This document shows positions 8,888 to 15,991 of a stretch of DNA of 64,000 bases, in pieces. Each line of letters opens with the position of its first letter. The stretch's first letter is position 1. A program made the position numbers and the translations under genes. The stretch is from Pseudomonas sp. 5P_3.1_Bac2 (GTDB lineage Bacteria > Pseudomonadota > Gammaproteobacteria > Pseudomonadales > Pseudomonadaceae). The stretch is taken from contig NZ_JANLNY010000028.1 of assembly GCF_025465995.1 (NCBI RefSeq), forward strand, positions 428,015 through 492,014. Direction: 5' to 3'. The notes under the pieces are model-generated. The model saw only the letters and a program-made list of their open reading frames with translations. It was not told where the DNA came from and ran no database searches.

Positions 8888-10066
8888 TTAGAAGAAAGCC
8901 TGCAGGCCGGTTTGCGCACGGCCGAGGATCAGCGCGTGGACGTCGTGGGTGCCTTCGTAAGTGTTGACCACTTCCAGGTTGACCAGGTGACGGGCTACGC
9001 CGAACTCATCGCTGATGCCGTTGCCGCCCAGCATGTCGCGGGCCATACGGGCAATTTCCAGGGACTTGCCGCAGCTGTTGCGCTTCATGATCGAGGTGAT
9101 TTCCACCGCCGCAGTGCCTTCGTCTTTCATCCGGCCCAGGCGCAGGCAACCTTGCAGGGCCAGGGTGATTTCGGTCTGCATGTCGGCCAGTTTCTTCTGG
9201 ATCAGCTGGGTTTGTGCCAGTGGGCGGCCAAACTGCTTACGGTCCAGGGTGTATTGGCGCGCGGTGTGCCAGCAATCTTCGGCAGCGCCCAGGGCACCCC
9301 AGCTGATGCCGTAACGGGCGGAGTTCAGGCAGGTGAACGGGCCGCGCAGGCCACGTACGTCGGGGAAGGCGTTTTCTTCTGGGCAGAACACGTTGTCCAT
9401 GACGATTTCGCCGGTGATCGACGCACGCAGGCCGACCTTACCGTGGATCGCCGGGGCGCTCAGACCCTGCCAGCCTTTCTCCAGGACGAAGCCACGGATC
9501 TCGCCGGCATCGTCTTTGGCCCAGACCACAAACACGTCAGCGATCGGCGAGTTGGTGATCCACATCTTGGCGCCGGTCAGGCGGTAGCCGCCGTCGACTT
9601 TACGGGCGCGGGTGATCATCGAACCTGGGTCGGAACCGTGATCAGGCTCGGTCAGGCCGAAGCAGCCGATGTATTCGCCGCTGGCCAGTTTCGGCAGGTA
9701 TTTTTGCTTGGTGGCTTCGTTGCCGAATTCGTTGATTGGCACCATCACCAGGGACGACTGCACGCTCATCATGGAGCGGTAGCCGGAGTCGATACGCTCC
9801 ACTTCGCGGGCGATCAGGCCGTAGCACACGTAGTTAAGGCCGCTGCCGCCGTAGATTTCTGGAATGGTGGCGCCGAGCAGGCCGGTTTCGCCCATTTCGC
9901 GGAAGATCGCCGGGTCGGTTTTTTCGTGACGGAAGGCTTCTTGCACCCGTGGGGCCAGCTTGTCGGCAGCGAACTGCTGAGCACTGTCGCGCACCATGCG
10001 CTCTTCTTCAGTCAGTTGTTGATCCAGCAGCAGGGGGTCGATCCAGTTAAAGCTAGCCTTGGCCAT
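8888..10066 (-). CDS. gcdH: Glutaryl-CoA dehydrogenase
   Basis: A 392-residue FAD acyl-CoA dehydrogenase that oxidatively decarboxylates glutaryl-CoA to crotonyl-CoA in lysine, tryptophan and glutarate breakdown. The catalytic glutamate is in NTYEGTHDVHALILGRA near the C-terminus. The substrate-side arginine is in YGLIAREVERIDSGYRSMMS, and the FAD motif is FGLTEPDHGSDP with AKMWITN. I start it at the ATG at 10066 (MAKASFNWIDPLLL), which matches the family; the frame stays open 39 codons further but that part has no family character. It is probably co-transcribed with the CoA-transferase gene 66 bp downstream. The divergent LysR gene is the likely activator. Confidence 0.96.
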   Translation of the reverse strand: MAKASFNWIDPLLLDQQLTEEERMVRDSAQQFAADKLAPRVQEAFRHEKTDPAIFREMGETGLLGATIPEIYGGSGLNYVCYGLIAREVERIDSGYRSMMSVQSSLVMVPINEFGNEATKQKYLPKLASGEYIGCFGLTEPDHGSDPGSMITRARKVDGGYRLTGAKMWITNSPIADVFVVWAKDDAGEIRGFVLEKGWQGLSAPAIHGKVGLRASITGEIVMDNVFCPEENAFPDVRGLRGPFTCLNSARYGISWGALGAAEDCWHTARQYTLDRKQFGRPLAQTQLIQKKLADMQTEITLALQGCLRLGRMKDEGTAAVEITSIMKRNSCGKSLEIARMARDMLGGNGISDEFGVARHLVNLEVVNTYEGTHDVHALILGRAQTGLQAFF

Positions 10067-10260
10067 GGGTAAAAACCTCGAATTCTTGGACTTAAAGCAG
10101 GGGCCGCGAGAGGGAAGTGGCGACACCTGGATGGCATTGATCCTAGGCGCCGAGATCGGCCTGCGCAAACGACTAATCTGCACCTATTTGTGCGTAATCC
10201 TCACTTCGAGTTAAGGTAATTCTGCTTTTAATCCCTAAATTGAGTGAGGCTCACGCACAG
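10067..10260. promoter_or_regulatory. Divergent promoter region between gcdH and the LysR gene
   Basis: This 194-bp gap separates two divergent starts and should hold both promoters and the regulator site. An imperfect inverted repeat CTGCAC/TTGTGCG lies at about 10178-10194. The stretch from 10195 to 10235 is AT-rich with GTAAT and TTTTAAT elements that could serve as the -10 region for the regulator gene. I could not fix a clear LysR T-N11-A box by eye. Confidence 0.4.
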
Positions 10261-11169
10261 ATGCGCCGTAAAATCCCCAGTACTGCCGCCTTGGTCGCCT
10301 TTGAGTCGGCGGCGCGCCATCAGAGTTTTACCAAGGCCGCCGCTGAGCTGAGCCAGACCCAGGGCGCGGTGTGCCGGCAAATCGCTGGGCTGGAGAGCTT
10401 CCTCAATGTGGAGTTGTTTAAGCGTTCGCGGCGTGGGGTCAAGCTGACCGAGGCGGGGTTGTCCTACGCGCGGCGCGTTGCTGCGCAGCTGGATGCGGTG
10501 GAGCGCGACACCCTGGCCGTGATGGGCCAGCAAGGGGCGATGAATATTGAGCTGGCGGTGGTGCCGACCTTCGGCACCCAGTGGCTGATTCCGCGCCTGA
10601 AGGACTTCCAGCGCTTGCATCCACAGGTGACGGTGAATCTGACCAACCGCACGCGGCCGTTTATGTTTGCCGACACCGAACTGGATGCAGCCATCTACTT
10701 CGGTGATGCCGACTGGCCCGGCACCCGGGCTTACTTGCTGATGGGCGAGAACATGATGCCGGTGTGCAGCCCGGCGTTGCTCCAAGGCCAGGCGCAACTG
10801 AGTGTGGCGCGCATTGCCGAGCTGCCGCTGTTGCAACAGTCGACCCGTCCCTATGCCTGGCGCCAGTGGTTCGGCGCGCAGGGGGTGAGCTGTGCGCGGG
10901 ATATGAGTGGGGCGCGTTACGAGCTGTTTTCCATGCTCGCCCAAGCGGCCATCCACGAGATGGGAGTGGCGCTGATCCCGCCGTTTTTGATTCGCCGTGA
11001 ATTGCAGGAAGGCCAGCTGGCGTTGGCCGCACCGCTGACGATGCCTACTGATAAGGCGTACTACCTGATGATTCCCGAGCGCAAATTGGAATCCCCAGCG
11101 CTGGTATTGCTGCGCGACTGGCTAATCAAGCAGGCTCAGGACTACGAAATGGCCAGTGGTCTCAAATAG
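10261..11169 (+). CDS. gcdR: LysR-family regulator of the glutarate locus
   Basis: A 302-residue LysR-type regulator. The N-terminal winged helix-turn-helix reads IPSTAALVAFESAARHQSF, then TKAAAELSQTQGAVCRQIAG, and ELFKRSRRGVKLTEAG. The C-terminal part is the usual two-lobe co-inducer domain, with VVPTFGTQWLIPRL at its start, typical of the GcvA-like subgroup. I use the ATG at 10261 (MRRKIPSTAAL); an in-frame TTG at 10240 would add seven residues without motif support. It is divergent from gcdH, and regulators in this position control gcdH expression in response to glutarate. The effector is inferred from family context. Confidence 0.9.
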   Translation: MRRKIPSTAALVAFESAARHQSFTKAAAELSQTQGAVCRQIAGLESFLNVELFKRSRRGVKLTEAGLSYARRVAAQLDAVERDTLAVMGQQGAMNIELAVVPTFGTQWLIPRLKDFQRLHPQVTVNLTNRTRPFMFADTELDAAIYFGDADWPGTRAYLLMGENMMPVCSPALLQGQAQLSVARIAELPLLQQSTRPYAWRQWFGAQGVSCARDMSGARYELFSMLAQAAIHEMGVALIPPFLIRRELQEGQLALAAPLTMPTDKAYYLMIPERKLESPALVLLRDWLIKQAQDYEMASGLK

Positions 11170-11716
11170 AAGACAGCTTGCTAAGTATTTTTTCTTGATA
11201 TGCCCCCCACAGCTGGCGATCTCAGCGCCGCCGCTTAATCACGAGCCGGCTAATTTTCTGGCTTTGTTGTGCCCTTATAGTCTTGTAGTGCTATTTAAAT
11301 AGCACTACAAAGTCATTGGGACTACCTAAATAGGTGTTTAATTTATTGAACATAATTTGCCTCTGTAAGCCAAGCCTGGCGCGTCTGTGGGGCGTTTTTG
11401 TCTGACTCCGCTGATCATCTGCCTGAATTTTTCTTTATTTTTGTTGGGTATGCACAAAAAACCAGGGTAATGCACTGCAAGCCTTGTAGTTACTGACTTA
11501 CAGCTGATTGTGTGGCTGTTTGGTCAACGGGTGACTTGTAGTTATCTAAATCTTTTACTTCATAACGTCTTGAAGGCAGCCGTCTTCGCCTGCAAAATGC
11601 CGCGCCCTGCCTTCGACTAAGGTCGTACAAGGGAAATTTGTGCTGATCATCCCAATATGCCCGCGTGCCATCCGTAGTACGCCGGTTCACAAAAAAGATC
11701 ACGCAGGAGAATTGAA
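11170..11716. promoter_or_regulatory. 547-bp non-coding leader of the transhydrogenase operon
   Basis: I see no convincing gene here; a 70-codon minus-strand frame at 11490-11702 lacks family character. The region is AT-rich compared with its flanks. It holds a long perfect palindrome (listed separately), a smaller ACCTA-AA-TAGGT repeat at about 11325-11336, and three direct copies of CTTGTAGT at 11282-11289, 11483-11490 and 11535-11542. The ribosome site CAGGAGA lies at 11704-11710 before the GTG start of pntAA. Confidence 0.5.
11283..11310. repeat. Perfect 28-bp palindrome upstream of pntAA
   Basis: The left arm TTGTAGTGCTATTT (11283-11296) is followed with no spacer by its exact reverse complement (11297-11310). 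No T-run follows, so it is not a classical terminator. It could be an operator for a dimeric regulator, or a hairpin ending the LysR transcript 113 bp after that gene's stop. Confidence 0.85.
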
Positions 11717-12838
11717 GTGCACATCGGTGTTCCTCTCGAAACCCATGCCGGCGAGACGCGTGTAGCGGCTACGCCTGAGACCCTCAAGAAGCTGATTGGC
11801 CAAGGCCATCAGGTGACGGTACAGAGCGGTGCCGGCGTGACTGCCAGTATTCCGGACAGCGCTTACAGCGCCGTTGGCGCAAGCATTGGCGATGCCGCCA
11901 GTGCCTTTGCCGCTGATTTGGTGTTGAAGGTGGTGGCGCCGGACGCTGCTGAATTGGCTCTGATGAAGGCGGGAGCGGTGCTGATCGGCATGCTCAACCC
12001 CTTCTGTAACGAGACCATTGCCCGGCTCAACGCCCGTGGTATTACTGCCTTTGCCTTGGAAGCTGCACCGCGTACCTCGCGGGCGCAGAGCCTCGACGTG
12101 CTCAGCTCGCAAGCCAACATCGCCGGTTACAAGGCGGTGATGCTGGCGGCCAATCATTACCCGCGCTTTATGCCGATGCTGATGACGGCTGCCGGTACGG
12201 TTAAGGCGGCCCGCGTGCTGATCCTCGGTGCCGGCGTGGCCGGTCTGCAGGCCATTGCCACGGCTAAGCGTCTGGGTGCGGTGATTGAGGCCTCGGACGT
12301 GCGTCCGGCGGTGAAAGAGCAAATCGAATCCCTCGGCGCCAAGTTCGTCGACGTGCCGTTCGAGACCGATGAAGAGCGCGAATGCGCCCAGGGCGTAGGT
12401 GGCTACGCGCGGCCGATGCCGGCTTCGTGGATGGAACGCCAAGCTAAGGCGGTGCACGAGCGGGCCAAGCAGGCCGATATCGTCATCACCACGGCCCTGA
12501 TCCCCGGCCGTAAGGCGCCGACTCTGCTGCACGAGGCGACCGTCGCTGAGATGAAGCCCGGCTCGGTGGTGATCGACCTGGCTGCAGCCCAAGGCGGCAA
12601 CTGCCCGCTGACCGAAGCCGACAAGGTGGTGGTCAAGCATGGCGTGACCCTGGTTGGTCACACCAATCTGGCGGCCCTGGTGCCGGCGGATGCGTCGGCA
12701 TTGTATGCGCGCAACCTGTTGGACTTCCTCAAGCTGGTCATCGACGGCGAAGGCAAGTTCCACCTCAACCTTGAAGACGACATCGTCAACGCGTGCCTGC
12801 TGTGCCGCGATGGCAACGTTGTGCGCACTAACGGCTAA
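11717..12838 (+). CDS. pntAA: NAD(P) transhydrogenase subunit alpha, part 1
   Basis: A 373-residue soluble NAD(H)-binding domain I of the proton-translocating transhydrogenase. It opens with GVPLETHAGETRVAATPETL and holds the Rossmann motif VLILGAGVAGLQAIATAKRLGA (near residue 170), with EASDVRPAVKEQIESLGAKF after it and VIDLAAAQGGNCPLT near the end. The start is GTG at 11717 with CAGGAGA 6 bases upstream. In this organism the alpha subunit is split: the membrane part is encoded by the next gene 13 bp downstream. The complex couples proton entry to reduction of NADP+ by NADH and so supplies NADPH. Confidence 0.95.
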   Translation: MHIGVPLETHAGETRVAATPETLKKLIGQGHQVTVQSGAGVTASIPDSAYSAVGASIGDAASAFAADLVLKVVAPDAAELALMKAGAVLIGMLNPFCNETIARLNARGITAFALEAAPRTSRAQSLDVLSSQANIAGYKAVMLAANHYPRFMPMLMTAAGTVKAARVLILGAGVAGLQAIATAKRLGAVIEASDVRPAVKEQIESLGAKFVDVPFETDEERECAQGVGGYARPMPASWMERQAKAVHERAKQADIVITTALIPGRKAPTLLHEATVAEMKPGSVVIDLAAAQGGNCPLTEADKVVVKHGVTLVGHTNLAALVPADASALYARNLLDFLKLVIDGEGKFHLNLEDDIVNACLLCRDGNVVRTNG

Positions 12839-12851
12839 GGGGAGCACCGAC

Positions 12852-13163
12852 ATGGATCTGATTTCTGACGGCATCTACAACCTGATCATCTTCGTGCTGG
12901 CCATCTACGTGGGCTACCACGTGGTGTGGAACGTCACCCCGGCGCTGCACACGCCGCTGATGGCGGTGACCAACGCGATCTCCGCGATCGTGATCGTCGG
13001 CGCCATGCTGGCCGCGGCGCTGACCGTGACCCCGCTGGGTAAAACCATGGGCACCCTGGCCGTGGCGCTGGCTGCGGTCAACGTGTTCGGTGGCTTCCTG
13101 GTCACCCGGCGCATGCTGGAAATGTTCAAGAAGAAAGCGCCTAAAGCGCCCGCGGAGAAGTAA
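12852..13163 (+). CDS. pntAB: NAD(P) transhydrogenase subunit alpha, part 2 (membrane)
   Basis: A 103-residue membrane protein with three to four hydrophobic helices (IYNLIIFVLAIYVGYHVV, AISAIVIVGAMLAAALTV, LAVALAAVNVFGGFLV), ending in a lysine-rich tail. This is the membrane segment of the alpha subunit encoded separately. The true start is the ATG at 12852 (MDLISDGIY), 13 bases after the pntAA stop and preceded by GGGGAGC. The longer frame to the left runs inside pntAA and is not coding. pntB follows after 3 bases. Confidence 0.95.
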   Translation: MDLISDGIYNLIIFVLAIYVGYHVVWNVTPALHTPLMAVTNAISAIVIVGAMLAAALTVTPLGKTMGTLAVALAAVNVFGGFLVTRRMLEMFKKKAPKAPAEK

Positions 13164-13166
13164 GCG

Positions 13167-14603
13167 ATGAGCATGAACCTAATTACTGTGTTGTATCTGG
13201 TCGCTTCGATCTGCTTTATCCAGGCGCTCAAAGGTTTGTCGCACCCGACGACGTCGCGCCGGGGTAACGCCTTCGGCATGATCGGTATGGCCATCGCGGT
13301 ACTGACCACCGTGGGCCTGATCTACAAGCTTGGCGCTGAAATCGCCACCCAAGGTATCGGCTACGTCATCGTCGGCCTGCTGGTCGGCGGCACCGCCGGC
13401 TCGATCATGGCCAAGCGCGTAGAAATGACCAAGATGCCGGAGCTGGTGGCGTTCATGCACAGCATGATCGGCCTGGCCGCGGTGTTTATCGCCATTGCCG
13501 CCGTGGTTGAGCCACAGTCGCTGGGCATCGTCGCCGCGTTGGGCGATGCGATTCCGGCGGGTAACCGTCTGGAGCTGTTCTTGGGCGCAGCCATCGGTGC
13601 CATTACCTTCTCCGGTTCGGTGATCGCTTTCGGCAAGCTCTCGGGCAAGTACAAGTTCCGCCTGTTCCAGGGCGCACCGGTGCAGTTCAAGGGCCAGCAC
13701 CTGTTCAACCTGGTGGTGGGTTTGGCCATCGTCGCGCTGGGCCTGTACTACACCTTCACCGGTGATATCCGCGCCTTCGCCGTGCTGGTGGCGCTGGCCT
13801 TCGTGATCGGCGTGCTGATCATCATCCCGATTGGTGGCGCCGACATGCCGGTGGTGGTGTCGATGCTCAACAGCTACTCGGGCTGGGCGGCGGCCGGTAT
13901 CGGCTTCTCGCTGAACAACTCGATGCTGATCATCGCCGGCTCCCTGGTGGGCTCGTCGGGCGCGATTCTGTCTTACATCATGTGTAAGGCGATGAACCGT
14001 TCGTTCTTCAACGTGATCCTCGGCGGCTTTGGCGGCGCGGCGGATGCGGCAGGCCCAGCGGGTGCGCAAGAAGCCCGTCCGGTGAAGTCCGGCTCGAGCG
14101 ACGATGCGGCCTTCCTGCTGACCAACGCCGACACCGTGATCATCGTTCCCGGTTACGGCCTGGCCGTGGCCCGTGCCCAGCACGCGCTGATGGAACTGGC
14201 GGAGAAGCTGACCCACCGTGGCGTCACCGTGAAGTACGCGATTCACCCGGTGGCCGGGCGTATGCCAGGGCACATGAACGTACTGCTGGCCGAAGCCGAA
14301 GTGCCGTACGAGCAAGTGTTCGAGATGGAAGACATCAACAGCGAGTTCGGTCAGGCCGACGTGGTGCTGGTGCTCGGCGCCAACGACGTGGTCAACCCGG
14401 CGGCGAAGAACGATCCTAAATCGCCAATCGCCGGCATGCCGATCCTGGAGGCTTACAAAGCCAAAACCGTGATCGTCAACAAGCGCTCGATGGCCAGCGG
14501 TTATGCGGGTCTGGATAACGAACTGTTCTACCTGGACAAGACCATGATGGTCTTCGGCGACGCGAAGAAAGTCATCGAGGATATGGTTAAAGCAGTGGAG
14601 TAA
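13167..14603 (+). CDS. pntB: NAD(P) transhydrogenase subunit beta
   Basis: A 478-residue beta subunit. Eight or nine transmembrane helices come first (from NLITVLYLVASICFIQALKG to GAILSYIMCKAMNRSFFNV), followed after about residue 300 by the NADP(H)-binding domain III, with the motifs VIIVPGYGLAVARAQHA, HPVAGRMPGHMNVLLAEA, VVLVLGANDVVNPAA and KRSMASGYAGLDNELF. It starts 3 bases after pntAB and is the last gene of the three-gene operon. A strong terminator lies 50 bp downstream. Confidence 0.97.
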   Translation: MSMNLITVLYLVASICFIQALKGLSHPTTSRRGNAFGMIGMAIAVLTTVGLIYKLGAEIATQGIGYVIVGLLVGGTAGSIMAKRVEMTKMPELVAFMHSMIGLAAVFIAIAAVVEPQSLGIVAALGDAIPAGNRLELFLGAAIGAITFSGSVIAFGKLSGKYKFRLFQGAPVQFKGQHLFNLVVGLAIVALGLYYTFTGDIRAFAVLVALAFVIGVLIIIPIGGADMPVVVSMLNSYSGWAAAGIGFSLNNSMLIIAGSLVGSSGAILSYIMCKAMNRSFFNVILGGFGGAADAAGPAGAQEARPVKSGSSDDAAFLLTNADTVIIVPGYGLAVARAQHALMELAEKLTHRGVTVKYAIHPVAGRMPGHMNVLLAEAEVPYEQVFEMEDINSEFGQADVVLVLGANDVVNPAAKNDPKSPIAGMPILEAYKAKTVIVNKRSMASGYAGLDNELFYLDKTMMVFGDAKKVIEDMVKAVE

Positions 14604-14652
14604 CAGCGCTGCATTTGTTTCAGTGCTCTGATATAGAGCTGCTATAGGTAGG

Positions 14653-14687
14653 ATCCGACCTTGGGGAACTAAGGTCGGATTTTTTTT
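14653..14687 (+). terminator. Rho-independent terminator of the pnt operon
   Basis: Perfect 10-bp stem ATCCGACCTT (14653-14662) / AAGGTCGGAT (14671-14680), 8-base loop, then T-run to 14687. Confidence 0.95.
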
Positions 14688-14718
14688 GCCTCGATTTTTG
14701 CTTATCAGCCACTGCCGT

Positions 14719-15000
14719 ATGTGGGCGCTATTTTTGGAAGATGAGCAGTTGGGGCACTTGGCTTATCCGATTTTTATCGCGCACTTTTTAGTGTTTCTTT
14801 GCAGCGGGAAACTCTTCCAGGTAATCCCCAGCGATAGAGCCAGCTATGTACTGCTTAACCTGTTTGGTACTTTGCTTGTGGCCTATGGGTTAAGCGCTTC
14901 GCAGCAGCAGGTGGAAGGCTACCGTATCGCCCGTCGCGGCTTTGCCTCCATGCAGCCATCGCAAAAACAGTTGTCTGCGGTGATTAATAGCCCGCAGTGA
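14719..15000 (+). pseudogene. C-terminal remnant of an acyltransferase-3 family membrane protein
   Basis: A 94-residue frame from an ATG at 14719. EQLGHLAYPIFIAHFLVF followed by a second hydrophobic helix (YVLLNLFGTLLVAYGLSAS) and VEGYRIARRGF matches the end of acyltransferase-3 (OafA/YrhL-type) proteins. Those finish with LG-x-SYPIYLxH, a last helix, and a VERPxxxxR tail. Full-length members have about ten helices and 350 or more residues. Here the frame begins just after the pntB terminator, so the first three quarters are missing. I read it as a decayed fragment left by a rearrangement. It could still be expressed as a two-helix peptide, but I see no good ribosome site. Confidence 0.55.
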
Positions 15001-15332
15001 ATGCTGTCCCGTCGATCAGTTAGGGTTTAGCTGCTGAGAAACACCAGGTAAAACAATTAGAGTCCAATACAGTTCAATTTAAAACTGTACCTATATGTAA
15101 TCACTGCATTAACCGGATTTTTGCAGGCTTATATCCTGTATTTTTAAATAATACAGATAGCTTACCTTGTCATCAGTACAGTTCCTTGTATTTATACTAG
15201 ATCAGTTACTGAGCTTGCTATCTAATTGTGCGACAATTGAGTACAGCTGTCCCTACAAGCTTGTCGGGGCGGTCAGGATAATGACGCCACCGAAACACAG
15301 CACTAGCCGCCACAAGCGGAAGGATCAGCAAC
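15001..15332. promoter_or_regulatory. AT-rich control region of the first DUF1127 gene, with inverted repeats
   Basis: This 332-bp stretch holds no supported gene. Two inverted repeats stand out: TACAGTT-N8-AACTGTA at 15068-15089 and CTGTATT-N7-AATACAG at 15136-15156. A further CAGTACAGTT lies at 15174-15183 and TACAGCTGT at 15242-15250. The same 10-mer recurs upstream of the second DUF1127 gene. The spacing differs from a LexA box. Such repeats suggest a dimeric regulator; GntR/MocR-type regulators often sit near DUF1127 genes, but none is in the window. Confidence 0.5.
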
Positions 15333-15548
15333 ATGGAACCCACCCTTAGTTCCTCGATAAGTTTTACCCCGAGTCGAGTCAGTGGCTCGCAAGCATTACC
15401 CAAACGAATTCTGTCTTCCCTCGTGCATTGGCAGCGCCGCGCCGTTAGTCGCCGCCAATTGGCCCTGTTGGATACCCGCTTGCTGGCCGATGCCGGTATC
15501 AGTGAGGCCCAGCGCCAAGTCGAGTTAAGCAAGCCGTTCTGGCGCTAA
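15333..15548 (+). CDS. DUF1127 small protein (first copy)
   Basis: A 71-residue basic protein whose second half, RRQLALLDTRLLADAGISEA, is the DUF1127 (YjiS-like) motif: an RxLxxLxxxxLxDxGIS helix pair. Family members are short, arginine-rich and often stress- or growth-phase regulated; in other bacteria some affect phosphate, carbon metabolism or RNA turnover. The start ATG at 15333 has GGAAGGA 8-14 bases upstream. A close paralogue lies 240 bp downstream, with an almost identical C-terminus ending KPFWR in both. Function here is unknown. Confidence 0.85.
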   Translation: MEPTLSSSISFTPSRVSGSQALPKRILSSLVHWQRRAVSRRQLALLDTRLLADAGISEAQRQVELSKPFWR

Positions 15549-15592
15549 GCGCCGCGGTCCCTTTTCTGCTCCTCCCTTTATTGGGATTTTGT

Positions 15593-15628
15593 AAGCCCTA
15601 GTGCCGTTGTGCGCTGGGGCTTTTTTTA
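15593..15628 (+). terminator. Rho-independent terminator after the first DUF1127 gene
   Basis: A 12-bp stem with two G-U pairs, AAGCCCTAGTGC (15593-15604) / GCGCTGGGGCTT (15611-15622), 6-base loop, then a T-run to 15627. Confidence 0.85.
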
Positions 15629-15655
15629 TGGGCAAGAAAAAACTCCGGTGTATAG

Positions 15656-15665
15656 CAGTACAGTT
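15656..15665 (+). promoter_or_regulatory. Shared CAGTACAGTT box upstream of the second DUF1127 gene
   Basis: The 10-mer CAGTACAGTT is identical to the one at 15174-15183. Each copy lies between about 120 and 160 bp upstream of a DUF1127 start, suggesting that one regulator controls both paralogues. Confidence 0.45.
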
Positions 15666-15784
15666 GGTTTGGTGTCAGTGCTGCGCCGTAACAATTTAGC
15701 TTTGCTGTATCTGCCTAGCTGGTGCCATGGGGGTCACCCTTAGCGAGTCGTTTTTCACTCGGCCAAGCAAAGGAGTCAGCTGTC

Positions 15785-15991
15785 ATGCCTAGTGCTATGG
15801 AGTCATCGATACCGCTTTATCGCACCAAACCCACTGGGTTTGGCGCGGGCCTGTTTTGGTATTTAAGGCAATGGCGGCAGAACGTGCGTAGCCGCAAGCA
15901 ACTGGCACGTTTGGACGGACGCTTGCTGGCCGATGCTGGGATCAGCGAAGCGCAGCGTCAGGAGGAGCTGGCAAAGCCGTTTTGGCGTTAA
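15785..15991 (+). CDS. DUF1127 small protein (second copy)
   Basis: A 68-residue paralogue of the previous gene. The C-terminal half RSRKQLARLDGRLLADAGIS followed by EAQRQEELAKPFWR is the DUF1127 motif. I choose the ATG at 15785 because AAGGAG lies about 12 bases upstream; the frame is open further left without a ribosome site. The last 50 bases overlap the end of wbpZ on the opposite strand, so the two genes are convergent and antisense at their ends. Function unknown; probably regulated together with the first copy. Confidence 0.85.
   Translation: MPSAMESSIPLYRTKPTGFGAGLFWYLRQWRQNVRSRKQLARLDGRLLADAGISEAQRQEELAKPFWR

Noticed and set aside
8912..10072. 386-codon plus-strand frame opposite gcdH
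   Set aside because: A mirror of the highly conserved glutaryl-CoA dehydrogenase gene; His/Val/Ala-rich with no domain.
11490..11702. 70-codon minus-strand frame in the pntAA leader
   Set aside because: No ribosome site or family character, and it lies over the likely promoter region.
11699..12874. 391-codon minus-strand frame opposite pntAA
   Set aside because: Antisense to an unmistakable transhydrogenase subunit; composition is that of a shadow frame.
15136..15156. LexA (SOS) box
   Set aside because: CTGTATT and AATACAG arms are present, but a LexA site needs CTG-N10-CAG and here the spacing between CTG and CAG is 15 bases.
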